Source of the DNA: Alteromonas sp. KUL49
GTDB taxonomy: Bacteria > Pseudomonadota > Gammaproteobacteria > Enterobacterales > Alteromonadaceae
Direction: 5' to 3'
DNA length: 64,000 nucleotides
Assembly: GCF_006538345.1 (NCBI RefSeq)
Contig: NZ_BJKL01000006.1
Location: 253,095 to 317,094, forward strand
The position numbers and the translations under genes are program-made. The notes beneath the pieces are model-generated. The model saw nothing but the letters and a program-made list of their open reading frames with translations. It was not told the origin of the DNA and made no database searches. How positions within the stretch are numbered: the first letter of the stretch is position 1; each line of letters starts with the position of its first letter. Positions 17,577 to 26,320 of this stretch are shown here, in pieces.

Positions 17577-17957
17577 TTATTGATTTGATACCGCTAGGGT
17601 TGAAGGAAGGCTTCCCCTTGCATGAGCAGAAACATCAACTTTGGTTGCTTCAAAAGCAGTGGTAAGCGGTGTGATTGCTAGTTCAGGATTGCATTGACCA
17701 CACATAAATATATCAATAGCGGCATACTCATTTTCGGGCCATGTATGAATACTGATATGAGATTCGGCGAGTAGTGCAACTCCCGTTATGCCTTGATTCT
17801 CACCAAATTCATGGAATCGTGTATCCAGCAAAGTTGCACCGCATAGCTGCGCAACTTTGCTCAACTGCTCCTGAATAAAGCCAAGATCGGTTAAATGCTT
17901 TGCACCATAAAGGTCGATAAGAAGATGTTTGCCTTGAGCAAAACCATGGACTGACAC
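17577..17957 (-). CDS. speD: S-adenosylmethionine decarboxylase proenzyme (class 1B)
   Basis: A 126-residue enzyme of the short Bacillus/Thermotoga-type SpeD. It makes decarboxylated SAM, the aminopropyl donor. The ESHISIHTWPE motif (from residue 65) holds the autocleavage site Glu65-Ser66, whose Ser becomes the pyruvoyl group, and His71. The conserved Cys motif FMCGQCNPE follows. The GTG start at 17957 has a strong AGGAG eight bases upstream. It is the first gene of the minus-strand operon, which supplies donor for the membrane spermidine synthase at its end. The regulation is not visible. Confidence 0.95.
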   Translation of the reverse strand: MSVHGFAQGKHLLIDLYGAKHLTDLGFIQEQLSKVAQLCGATLLDTRFHEFGENQGITGVALLAESHISIHTWPENEYAAIDIFMCGQCNPELAITPLTTAFEATKVDVSAHARGSLPSTLAVSNQ

Positions 17958-18032
17958 CAGAGCTCTCCTTGCTAAATCAAGATTCCATTATTTTGTAAAC
18001 CTGATAATACCGCAAATATCTAATCGAAAAAG

Positions 18033-18689
18033 TTAATTTTTCACTCGCCCTTTAACCACAATCAAAATCCACACCATCATAATCACCACCACAAATACGA
18101 CAGGTATTAATAACACTTCTATCTGTTGGAGAGCCTCTGGAAGGCGATTTGCCTGTCCTAAAAAAAATGCAGCGGTAGACATTAATAATGGGAAAAACAT
18201 ACGCCACAAATGCCTTAACACTCGCTGTTTTCCGGCCAAACCTTTTTTGTAGATAAAGCGGAAATCCAACAAGGTACAAACAAAGGCAACCGTACCAAAG
18301 GCAATAAATGCCTCACTTCCAAACCCTGCTAATTCACCACTCTCAGTGTTTGCAGCTTTGTGGGCGTAATACACAAAGCCCGTAGTGAGTAACAGGGCAA
18401 ATATAACCATTAGCTTATCGACAAAATGTACACGCTGTGCTGGTTGCTTAATTGTGCTGTAAGACGTAACAATGAAATAGCTAATCAATAAACCATTCAT
18501 AAAAGACAGTGGTATGTCTTTTACATGGGCTACTATTGCACCGCTTAACCCAAGCATCAAAATAGACGCCATAAATGTTAACCCCAGTAGCCTGTGCGCT
18601 CGCTGTCCTTTTTTGGTAAAAGGTGCACAAAATCCAGACAGAATAGCGATGGTTCCTGCGAGAATGTGTAAATAAACCAAGCTATTCAC
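18033..18689 (-). CDS. DUF2306-like multi-pass membrane protein
   Basis: A 218-residue protein with about seven membrane helices. His residues sit in the membrane entry of the first helices (YLHILAGTIAILSGF and RAHRLLGLTFMASI), as in the DUF2306 and cytochrome-b561-like small membrane families, so haem or metal binding is possible but not shown. It overlaps the upstream DUF4386-like gene by eight bases, so the two are co-translated. The pair is divergent from a CpxRA-like system with a candidate operator between, and may be its target. Confidence 0.7.
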   Translation of the reverse strand: MNSLVYLHILAGTIAILSGFCAPFTKKGQRAHRLLGLTFMASILMLGLSGAIVAHVKDIPLSFMNGLLISYFIVTSYSTIKQPAQRVHFVDKLMVIFALLLTTGFVYYAHKAANTESGELAGFGSEAFIAFGTVAFVCTLLDFRFIYKKGLAGKQRVLRHLWRMFFPLLMSTAAFFLGQANRLPEALQQIEVLLIPVVFVVVIMMVWILIVVKGRVKN

Positions 18690-19386
18690 TGGCTTGCTCC
18701 CCAGTAAATAGCTGCTCTTGATTAAACCCTTTAAAAAGTAAGTAAAGAGGCAATACTAACTGATTTATTGCCAATGGAAGCTGCAGGAGCATAGGAATAG
18801 TTAGGTCAAACTGCGCGTGAGCAACCGCGATAACTTGCAATATGCAGGCTGTCACAGCAAACCACATGAGAGGGGTTGGAAGAAATTTCGCTCTCAATAG
18901 TAAACTGTAGAAAGCTAGAATACTCACGCTAGATATCAGAATGGCCATAAAATGCGCTTTATTTCTGCCGATGGCGAGCACCTGACGAATGTGTTCATCA
19001 GCTATAGGCAGTGATTCGGCAGCTTGTCCATTGGCGTAGACAATCCAAGCACCAAGTTCTGAAAATTGAACGCTCTCATAAATAGTGAGACACAGCGCCA
19101 GCCCCGCTAAGCTCAATGCCCAAATAAAGTGATTTTTAAGCCTTCCATGTAGCCACTTTCGTACTGCCATACAAATGGTGAAATTAATGGCACTTAACGC
19201 TATTGCCAGCAAAACGCCAAAGCCGATCATTGCATTTAGTGTATCCTTGCTAAGTACCAACGGATCGGCAAACAATGGTTTATAAAAAAAGAAGTTAAGC
19301 CAAATACCTGCAAACATTTGTACAAGCAGCAATATGCCTATGGCCTTTGCCGTTGAGTTTACTCCTACTTTATCTAGCCTTTCCAT
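18682..19386 (-). CDS. DUF4386-like integral membrane protein
   Basis: A protein of 234 residues with six or seven helices. The N-terminal ILLLVQMFAGIWLNFFFYKP and the ALSAINFTICMAV segment match the general look of the DUF4386 family of unknown function. The ATG at 19386 is preferred over the adjacent GTG because GGAG is then eight bases upstream. The stop lies inside the next gene (eight-base overlap). It lies 187 bases from the divergent response regulator gene, with a GTAAC-N5-GTAAC direct repeat in between. Confidence 0.68.
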   Translation of the reverse strand: MERLDKVGVNSTAKAIGILLLVQMFAGIWLNFFFYKPLFADPLVLSKDTLNAMIGFGVLLAIALSAINFTICMAVRKWLHGRLKNHFIWALSLAGLALCLTIYESVQFSELGAWIVYANGQAAESLPIADEHIRQVLAIGRNKAHFMAILISSVSILAFYSLLLRAKFLPTPLMWFAVTACILQVIAVAHAQFDLTIPMLLQLPLAINQLVLPLYLLFKGFNQEQLFTGEQASE

Positions 19387-19474
19387 CACTGTTTCTCCAA
19401 GTTCTTATGTTCTCAAACTAACACTAAGCTTATAGAGGCAACACGATGGGTTCTTTTCACCAATGCAACGCAAA

Positions 19475-19489
19475 GTAACAAAAGGTAAC
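19475..19489. promoter_or_regulatory. CpxR-like direct repeat in the divergent promoter region
   Basis: GTAAC (19475-19479), five bases, GTAAC (19485-19489). E. coli CpxR binds GTAAA-N5-GTAAA, so spacing is the same and each half differs at one base. The site is 84 bases before the response-regulator start and about 90 from the divergent membrane gene. Autoregulation is inferred. Confidence 0.5.
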
Positions 19490-19572
19490 ATTCTCCCTTG
19501 TCCTGTTGTGTTTTGATGTGTGAATTGGAAAACTACTAAAAACTAACTACGCCTACAGACGGTAGCCAAATA

Positions 19573-20271
19573 ATGCACAATGTATTGATCATCGATGACG
19601 ACCCTATTTTGTGCGAAAGGCTGCGTGACTATTTTCGAAATCACAATCTTGCACTCTCAATTGCACACACCCCAAGAGAAGGGCAGGTCAAACTTGAGTC
19701 TCAATCATTTGACGTTCTTCTGCTCGATGTAATGCTACCTGAAACCGATGGTTTTACCCTGTGCAAACAAATACGAGAAACCTCGGAAATACCCATCATT
19801 ATGCTAACGGCCCGTGGTGAGCTATCTGATAAAGTATTGGGACTAGAATTAGGGGCAGACGACTATCTGGCCAAACCCTTCGAGCCTCGCGAGCTTGTGG
19901 CCCGTATTCAAGTCATTATTCGGCGTAACCAATCTCAAGAAAATCACGTAATAGACCGCAATGAGACATGGCATTTTGAAGGAATGACTATAGAAGTGCA
20001 GCGCCACCGAGTGTTAATTAATCATTTGCACGTGCCTTTAACGGGTATGGAATTTCGATTACTAACCTTGCTAGCTGGCTCCCCGGGGCAAGTATTTAAT
20101 CGCGATCAGGTGTTGAACGCTCTGCGTGGCACCGATGCCGATATTTACAGTCGTTCCATCGACATTCTAGTCAGTCGATTACGGCAAAAAATAGGCGACC
20201 AACCCAAAGACGTAAAATTTATTCGTACTCTTCGCGGTGCTGGGTATACCTTTGTAGCGAGAAAGCTATGA
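19573..20271 (+). CDS. OmpR-family response regulator, CpxR-like
   Basis: A 232-residue regulator. The receiver domain has the acidic pocket (IIDDDP), the phospho-acceptor Asp52 in LLLDVMLPE, Thr in IIMLTARGE and Lys in YLAKPFEPRELVARI. The last of these, with VLGLELGADDY, is very like CpxR. The C-terminal winged helix (about 130-232) ends RTLRGAGYTFVARKL, typical of OmpR/PhoB. The stop overlaps the start of the sensor kinase gene (ATGA), giving a two-component pair. It probably responds to envelope stress, by similarity to Cpx. The direct repeat upstream suggests autoregulation. Confidence 0.93.
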   Translation: MHNVLIIDDDPILCERLRDYFRNHNLALSIAHTPREGQVKLESQSFDVLLLDVMLPETDGFTLCKQIRETSEIPIIMLTARGELSDKVLGLELGADDYLAKPFEPRELVARIQVIIRRNQSQENHVIDRNETWHFEGMTIEVQRHRVLINHLHVPLTGMEFRLLTLLAGSPGQVFNRDQVLNALRGTDADIYSRSIDILVSRLRQKIGDQPKDVKFIRTLRGAGYTFVARKL

Positions 20272-21563
20272 AGCATCTTCATTTGGGTCTATTTGGTCGC
20301 TTCTTTTCACTGTTCGCCCTTACCACACTGTTGTTAGTAGTCTTTGTTGTATTGGGTATTTTCGCAATGTCGGAAGACGATGCCAAAGCCTACCTCACTG
20401 ACAATCAAACCACTTTCCAAGAGATACTAGAAAACATTGCTCGAGAACCGCTAAACACAGAAAAACTCAACAAGGACGCCGCAGAAAACCGAGTTGAATT
20501 GATGATTATTCAAAACGGCGAACGGTGGACCACATCTGAGGACTTTCCAACCGTCGGTGATGTTACTCAACACGCAGAAATGATTGGCGCTTTGTACTTC
20601 GCAAAGTTCCAAGGAAAGTACTACTTAACAGGTCGGCAGGGTAACAACTATGCGTCAGTCACATCGAACATCATGAACCTCATTGTTTACCCCAACTGGA
20701 TGGTATTCTGGCCTTGGGTGGCAGCACTTGTGGTTTTAACGTTGTGTTATGTCACGTTACAAAGATTACTAAAGCCCATTAATCTGGCAATACACAGTGC
20801 CGAACGGCTAAGTCATGGTGAACTCGATTATCAAATTACACAACACCCAAAAACTGAACTTTCCATACTTACCCGTGGATTGAATAGAATGGCGAAAAAT
20901 CTCCATCGGCTATTTAACGCGCAAAATGATTTGTTGCTGGCGATAAGCCATGAATTGCGTTCGCCCTTGGCAAGAATGAAAATATCTTTAGCTATGCTCG
21001 AAGCTAGCCCGACGGTTGATGGGCTGAGCCAAGACATAAAACACATGGATGACTTAATTGCCCAGTTGCTTGAAGGAGAACGACTAAAACAAGGCCATGC
21101 CATTCTTGACCTTACTACTTTCTATTTGCCAACTCTCATTGACGATTTACTGGCCGAACCGCTCATCGCCGGTAGAGCCAAACTCAACAACGAGATACCA
21201 GAAGTTGCCGTTAGTATGGATGTAGGCAGAATCATGTTTGCTCTACGCAACCTTTTGAAAAATGCTATTGAACACTCGCCGAAAGATAGCCTTGTAGAGA
21301 TCACTATCACAGAGCAGACATCTTCTATCGTCATCGAGGTAAAAGACAACGGCCCCGGCATTCCCGACGAATTACGCACGCGAATTTTCGAGCCGTTTTT
21401 CCGTGTAGAAAATATAGATAACCGTTCATTCAATGGTGTCGGGCTAGGGCTGTTTTTATGCAAGCGCATAGTGGAGGCACATCACGGGGAAATCACTGTT
21501 AGCAATAACCCCAAAGGCGGCTGTACCTTCTCGATTGCTTTGCCAGCTTCTCTTCCCCTTTAA
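20268..21563 (+). CDS. Sensor histidine kinase, CpxA-like
   Basis: A 431-residue inner-membrane kinase. Helix 1 is about residues 12-35, helix 2 about 143-165, with a short periplasmic sensor domain of about 105 residues. A HAMP segment (RLLKPINLAIHSAERLSHGE) follows, then the dimerisation domain with phospho-acceptor His228 in ISHELRSPLARMK. The ATPase domain shows the N box (LRNLLKNAIEHSP), G1 box (VKDNGPGIPDE) and GVGLGLFLCKRI. The family matches CpxA-type kinases. The gene overlaps the response regulator by four bases. The signal is unknown. Confidence 0.93.
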   Translation: MKHLHLGLFGRFFSLFALTTLLLVVFVVLGIFAMSEDDAKAYLTDNQTTFQEILENIAREPLNTEKLNKDAAENRVELMIIQNGERWTTSEDFPTVGDVTQHAEMIGALYFAKFQGKYYLTGRQGNNYASVTSNIMNLIVYPNWMVFWPWVAALVVLTLCYVTLQRLLKPINLAIHSAERLSHGELDYQITQHPKTELSILTRGLNRMAKNLHRLFNAQNDLLLAISHELRSPLARMKISLAMLEASPTVDGLSQDIKHMDDLIAQLLEGERLKQGHAILDLTTFYLPTLIDDLLAEPLIAGRAKLNNEIPEVAVSMDVGRIMFALRNLLKNAIEHSPKDSLVEITITEQTSSIVIEVKDNGPGIPDELRTRIFEPFFRVENIDNRSFNGVGLGLFLCKRIVEAHHGEITVSNNPKGGCTFSIALPASLPL

Positions 21564-21635
21564 CCAAACTTAATGTACAAGACACTTGCTCATCGGCTCG
21601 CTATGCTTTAGAAAAGTACCCAAAGGGCGACTACC

Positions 21636-22472
21636 ATGCTAAGGAGAGCCGTTATTTTTCGTTTATTAACAATACTCTATTGTGTCTTTGCTCTTATGCC
21701 TGTTTATGGCAAAGAACAAGTAGCCTACAAAGAAATACTCGAACTACCGTTTATCGAAGCACAAAAGTGGATGAGCTATGGCGACGATCCGCTGCAAAAG
21801 ATAGGCGTTTGGCCAGCAGCACAGCATTCAGAAGCTCACGAAACGGCACTGGTATTCATTCACGGTGGATGCTGGCTGAATGCGTTTGACTATCACCATG
21901 CTAAAGGGATGTATTCGGCGCTTGCTAGTCAGGGCATGGATGTCTACGTTATCTCTTATCGCCGTACAGGTGATGAAGGCGGTGGTTGGCCCGGTACCTT
22001 TAATGATATTACCAATGCCCTGTCTCACCTATCTGCCTACTGGCAAAAAACAACCATACCGATGAAAAAGGTACTTGCAGGGCATTCCGCTGGCGGTCAT
22101 TTAGCCTTACTTGCTGGTCAGCACAATCGCGCCGAAATGCCTACGTTTGATAAAGTGATTGGCCTAGCGGCGATTACCGATGTAACCACCTATGCGGTGG
22201 GCGAAAACAGCTGCCAAACGGCTACACCTGCATTTTTTGACGGCACCCCTGCTGAAAAAGCGGATGACTACGCCGATGCCACACCACATTTGACCGAAAA
22301 CACAGGTATGTTCGTAACACTTCACGGTGACCAAGACAATATTGTGCCGGTAAAACACGCTTACTTAAGCAACGCTACCGCTATGATAGTGAATGGTGGC
22401 GGGCACTTTGACTGGCTGCACCCAGAAACCCCATCGTTCAGGCAGTTTTTAACCATTATTAAAGAAGAGTAG
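21636..22472 (+). CDS. Exported alpha/beta hydrolase, kynurenine formamidase-like
   Basis: A 278-residue hydrolase with a signal peptide (residues 1-25, ending VYG). It has the oxyanion motif HGGCW (76-80) of the arylformamidase/BD-FAE group, the nucleophile elbow GHSAGGH with Ser151, an Asp in HGDQDNIVP and a His in GGGHFDW. It sits three bases before kynureninase, so the likely reaction is N-formylkynurenine to kynurenine plus formate. The signal peptide is odd, because that step is normally cytosolic; it may act on another ester or amide in the periplasm. The start ATG follows AAGGGCGA. Confidence 0.78.
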   Translation: MLRRAVIFRLLTILYCVFALMPVYGKEQVAYKEILELPFIEAQKWMSYGDDPLQKIGVWPAAQHSEAHETALVFIHGGCWLNAFDYHHAKGMYSALASQGMDVYVISYRRTGDEGGGWPGTFNDITNALSHLSAYWQKTTIPMKKVLAGHSAGGHLALLAGQHNRAEMPTFDKVIGLAAITDVTTYAVGENSCQTATPAFFDGTPAEKADDYADATPHLTENTGMFVTLHGDQDNIVPVKHAYLSNATAMIVNGGGHFDWLHPETPSFRQFLTIIKEE

Positions 22473-22475
22473 TTT

Positions 22476-23699
22476 ATGTCAGACGCTGTAGTACTCGACA
22501 GAGAAGACGTTTTAGCAGACAAACGGGCCTTATTTTCACTCCCGCCTAACACGGTGTATCTGGACGGTAATTCGCTAGGCGCTCTTCCTACCGCGTGTAA
22601 ACAAGCGGCTCAAGCAGTGGTTGAGCACCAATGGGGTGATGATCTGATCACCAGCTGGAACAAGCATCAATGGATTGACTTACCAAGCCGCGTTGGTGAC
22701 AAAATAGGTCGCCTGATAGGTGCAAAAGCAGGCCAAGTGGTGTGTTGCGATACTATCTCCACCAACCTCTTCAAGGTCTTGAGTGCGGCGATAAAAATGT
22801 CGCCAGAACGCAAAACTATCGCCACCACAAAAGACAACTTTCCTACCGACATCTACATGGCAGAAGGGTTGTTGTCGCTCCTTGGTGATGAGTACAAGAT
22901 TCAATTTATTGACGAGAATGACGTCGCATCACAGCTTCATGATGACATTGCTGTACTGATGCTCACTCAAGTGAATTTTCGTTCTGGACGTAAGCAAGAT
23001 ATAACTGCGGTTACCGCAGCAGCCCATGAAAAAGGCATTTTAACCTTATGGGATCTCGCTCACAGCGCTGGCGCATTTGCGGTTCACCTCGATGAGGCCA
23101 ACGCAGATTTTGCGGTAGGTTGTACGTATAAATACCTTAACGGTGGGCCTGGCTCTCCTGCCTTTGTCTACGTTGCTGAGCGCCATCAAGCCCGTTACCA
23201 ACAACCATTGTCAGGTTGGATGGGACACAGTTCGCCCTTTTCGTTTTCACATGAATATACGCCCCACGATTCAGTTAAGCGCAATTTGTGCGGCACGCCA
23301 GGCGTGATTGGTATGCAAGTGCTAGACGCTGCCCTGTCGGTATTTGACAACACCGACATGGCCTTAGTTGAAGATAAATCGGCCAAGTTACAAGCATACT
23401 TTTTAGCTAAGCTTGAAGCTCATGGGCTCGCAGAGACATTTACTTTAGCAAGCCCAGCAGCGGCGGAGCGAGGTAGTCAGTTGGCGTTTTCTCACCCCGA
23501 GGCTTATGCGATTTGTCAGGCGTGGATAGACAAAGGCGTTATCGCCGATTTTAGGGCACCCGACATATTACGCGTTGGCTTTGCCCCGCTTTACTTGCGC
23601 TTTGTTGATATTGAGCACGCCGTTAACGAGCTCGCGTTAATCGTAAACAACAAAACCTATCTGCAAAGCCAGTATCAGGTAGTTAACGACGTTACTTAA
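22476..23699 (+). CDS. kynU: Kynureninase
   Basis: PLP enzyme that splits kynurenine to anthranilate and alanine (or 3-hydroxykynurenine). The 407 residues match family length. The N-terminus reads VYLDGNSLGALP as in kynureninases; the PLP-binding lysine is Lys219 in DFAVGCTYKYLNGGPGSPAF, with an aspartate-rich WDLAHSAGAF before it. The gene follows the exported hydrolase by three bases. A tryptophan 2,3-dioxygenase gene is not in this window, so the full pathway is not seen here. It probably acts in tryptophan breakdown. Confidence 0.95.
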   Translation: MSDAVVLDREDVLADKRALFSLPPNTVYLDGNSLGALPTACKQAAQAVVEHQWGDDLITSWNKHQWIDLPSRVGDKIGRLIGAKAGQVVCCDTISTNLFKVLSAAIKMSPERKTIATTKDNFPTDIYMAEGLLSLLGDEYKIQFIDENDVASQLHDDIAVLMLTQVNFRSGRKQDITAVTAAAHEKGILTLWDLAHSAGAFAVHLDEANADFAVGCTYKYLNGGPGSPAFVYVAERHQARYQQPLSGWMGHSSPFSFSHEYTPHDSVKRNLCGTPGVIGMQVLDAALSVFDNTDMALVEDKSAKLQAYFLAKLEAHGLAETFTLASPAAAERGSQLAFSHPEAYAICQAWIDKGVIADFRAPDILRVGFAPLYLRFVDIEHAVNELALIVNNKTYLQSQYQVVNDVT

Positions 23700-23711
23700 C
23701 CTTAACTCGGG

Positions 23712-24662
23712 TTACTTGAGTAACTTCATCAAGGCTTTACCTAGGCGCACATTCAGTGCGCCAGCGGCAACGGCTTCCGCAGCATTTTCGACGAACTTAG
23801 CCGACAAGCTTCCACTCACTTGGCTCATAATTTCATCGGTGGCTAGATCAACAATACCTTGTGCTGCAATGTTCTGTGCCAAAACCCCCATTAACTTCCA
23901 GTTTCCAGAAGCGCTAGGTTTTAGACCGTATACTTGTGCCACCTTGCGAATAGTACGAAAACTTACCCACAAAATTGCCGCAGTTTGCAGCAAATTATTG
24001 GGGCTAATAAACGCCATGCTTCCCGCAGTAACAGCCTCTTGGTTTAGCACTTCACGGGCTTTTTTCTGCACCTTTTGCGTTACGTTATCGTGATACAGCG
24101 CCAAACGTTCATTGCCTGTCATGTCTACATGAATGTGCAACAAGTAACGCTGATAACAAAACGCTGCGTAAGAATCTGCAGAAAAATGTGTACCGTGACG
24201 GTCTATCACATGAGCAACCTGAGCCACATCTAACGATTCACCGGCTTTGCTTTGTTGCTCAAGTAATTGAATGTCACTGGAATCAAGTAATGCGCTATTT
24301 ACTCGACGATACCCCAAATACTCCCGTGCTGATAGGTAACTTAATCCACCCACCACACAAGTGAGCATAATACCCAGAAAGGTAGTAATAATCGGGTATT
24401 GGGCAGCATTTGACGCAAGGGTAGTGATTGCATCAAACAACATAAATCCAATCACCGTAGTTAACGCCAGACCAAGAGTGGCAAGGCCAACAGAGAGCCG
24501 GGATTTTTTCACCGGAGGTTGCCATTGCTCGGGCTCAATACGCTCAGGTAGGGCTTGTTCTGGAGGCGCTATATCCAATGGCTGCTGAACTATTTTTGCT
24601 CGATAAGTAGGTTCAGGCACGGATTCTACGGTGTTGGTATCGGAATTATTAGTATTTGCCAT
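23712..24662 (-). CDS. ycjF: YcjF-like (TIGR01620/DUF697) membrane protein
   Basis: A 316-residue protein. After a polar N-terminus it has two membrane helices (about residues 65-85 and 95-115), then a soluble region and a C-terminal DUF697-type segment (VAAGALNVRLGKALMKLLK). The ATG at 24662 has GAGGAG just upstream; the alternative upstream start would lie in that site. It overlaps the ycjX stop by 14 bases. In E. coli ycjX-ycjF belong to the PspF regulon; no pspABC genes are seen here. The role is membrane stress, otherwise unknown. Confidence 0.88.
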   Translation of the reverse strand: MANTNNSDTNTVESVPEPTYRAKIVQQPLDIAPPEQALPERIEPEQWQPPVKKSRLSVGLATLGLALTTVIGFMLFDAITTLASNAAQYPIITTFLGIMLTCVVGGLSYLSAREYLGYRRVNSALLDSSDIQLLEQQSKAGESLDVAQVAHVIDRHGTHFSADSYAAFCYQRYLLHIHVDMTGNERLALYHDNVTQKVQKKAREVLNQEAVTAGSMAFISPNNLLQTAAILWVSFRTIRKVAQVYGLKPSASGNWKLMGVLAQNIAAQGIVDLATDEIMSQVSGSLSAKFVENAAEAVAAGALNVRLGKALMKLLK

Positions 24663-26052
24663 CACTTTGCTCCTCATTGGTGAGTAAGTACTGGAATAAT
24701 CGGTCTAGTCCGCGGCCAGCCAATATGCGGGCTTTGAAATCTTTGGGCACAGCCACGTTGAGTACAGGAAAGTGAGCATCAGATTCCATGTCTTTCAGTC
24801 GGGTAGGTACGCTTTCAAAAGTAGCTTCAACATAGCCAAGGTCTTTGTCTTGGTATCGCAATGCTTGTGGTGCGCTGCCCTCGTCGGTCACTTTGATAGC
24901 CGACACTAAAAAATGCTCAAAGGCGATAGGTTTGTCAGCAAATTTTGCCCGCGCACCTTCGGTAATTTGTTCAAGTAGTGCCAGTAGATTGTCGTGCTCA
25001 CCAGCGGGTAACAGGTCAGATTTTGTCGCAACAAAAGCCACCTTACCTATTTTAGGTGATTTACCTAAACGCTTAGCAAACCAGCTTTGTTTGCCGTACA
25101 CGAAGGCATCGGCCAAATGGCTAAGGGTTTCTTTTAATTGATACAGATGCTGGCGACTGTGATTCAACCCTTCAAATAAATCTACGAGAATGATCTGCTT
25201 CTCGGTTTCTTTAAATACATCTTCTTTGATGGGCGATAGCCAGTCTTTGCCAAACTTTTGATAATGCGCGTTAAACACTTCAAACCACGGGTGAGAAATA
25301 TCACTGGTAATGCTTGATGGCAGTGGTGCGAAGCCATGTTCAAAACGGTCAAATTCCGAGGTGTCTAACAAAAAGCTACCGGGTTGAAGCATGGAAATAC
25401 CGTTACTTTTCGCCACTTTCAAATAACGGGTATAACATTCCACTAATTCGCCTATACGTTCCCGTGTTGGCGCTGCTTCAAAATCAAAACGATTTACAAA
25501 TGCCTTCCACTCTTCAGCGTAGTATTGTTGCGGCCCACTACTGAGCTGTGCCCAAGCGGTATCAGACCACTGAGCATAGCTTTTGCTCAGCATAGGCAAG
25601 TCGGTTAACCACTCTCCGGGGTAATCCACAAACTCAAAAATCACGTCGGTGTGAGGTAGCAACTTTCGCTTTACGCTATGGGTTTCTTGCACCCGAATAA
25701 TCAGCTTAAAACCATAGGCTTCGTCGGTAGGCGCAGGCCATGCTTGATTGGCTAACGCCTCTAAACTCAATGTAAGTGGAAAGGGCTTAAAGCCCTCAAG
25801 GGGCTCAATACGGGTAAAAATAATATCTTCTGGCGGCAGGGTTCGCAGCAAAGGTAGACATACATAGCCTTCGTCATTGCGCGATTTAAGCATGGTCAAA
25901 ATACTGGTGAACAGCATAGACTTACCACTGCGACTCAACCCCGTTAAGGTAAACCTATGGGTTTGCTTAGTCACAATATCAGCCAGTTTATTACTCGACG
26001 TAGTAGCCACCTGAGCCGCTTTATCCACCAGCGCCGACCAACGATTTTGCAT
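24649..26052 (-). CDS. ycjX: YcjX-like P-loop GTPase-family protein
   Basis: A 467-residue P-loop protein of the YcjX family. It carries the Walker A-like loop LSRSGKSMLFTS (about residues 38-49), the FVDYPGEWLTDLPML motif (about 142-156) equivalent to a DxxG switch, and VAFVATKSDLLP, a TKxD-like guanine-specificity segment. It binds GTP by family. With YcjF, it forms a two-gene unit of the envelope-stress type. The 268 bases upstream hold a long palindromic element (26162-26271) rather than an evident promoter. Confidence 0.92.
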   Translation of the reverse strand: MQNRWSALVDKAAQVATTSSNKLADIVTKQTHRFTLTGLSRSGKSMLFTSILTMLKSRNDEGYVCLPLLRTLPPEDIIFTRIEPLEGFKPFPLTLSLEALANQAWPAPTDEAYGFKLIIRVQETHSVKRKLLPHTDVIFEFVDYPGEWLTDLPMLSKSYAQWSDTAWAQLSSGPQQYYAEEWKAFVNRFDFEAAPTRERIGELVECYTRYLKVAKSNGISMLQPGSFLLDTSEFDRFEHGFAPLPSSITSDISHPWFEVFNAHYQKFGKDWLSPIKEDVFKETEKQIILVDLFEGLNHSRQHLYQLKETLSHLADAFVYGKQSWFAKRLGKSPKIGKVAFVATKSDLLPAGEHDNLLALLEQITEGARAKFADKPIAFEHFLVSAIKVTDEGSAPQALRYQDKDLGYVEATFESVPTRLKDMESDAHFPVLNVAVPKDFKARILAGRGLDRLFQYLLTNEEQSDGKY

Positions 26053-26161
26053 GCCTTGTATCTTTTCCTAATGCCTCATATACCAATGATGTATGCATTT
26101 ACCGGCAGATCACAAGGCGCAGCCACGTTTTGTTACAACTCTTTGGGTTGAAGCGAACATG

Positions 26162-26271
26162 AGGAGAGGGAGCAATACACTTTTTATTGCACGCCATGAA
26201 CACGTCCGTGTGGGCTCGGCCTCGGCATCCCTGCCTCGGACGGCTATAAAAAGTGCATTGCTCCCTCTCCT
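26162..26271. repeat. Long imperfect palindrome, likely dispersed intergenic repeat
   Basis: Arms of 26 bases (26162-26187 and 26246-26271) match with a single mismatch (AATACAC versus AATGCAC) around a 58-base centre. The centre holds its own CGTCCG/CGGACG pair and a repeated GCCTCGG. The region from about 26053 to 26320 has no gene of its own. Similar CACGTCCGTG-containing palindromes are, to my recollection, common between genes of marine gammaproteobacteria, so it is probably a dispersed repeat. No transposase, terminal duplication or attachment site was seen. Confidence 0.7.
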
Positions 26272-26320
26272 GTATAGTGCTTTAGTTATCGAAGTGATGC
26301 TGCACTAGCGCTTTGATATT

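Noticed and set aside
26093..26308. Short frames in the palindromic region upstream of ycjX
   Set aside because: They cross the inverted repeat and have no family or ribosome site.
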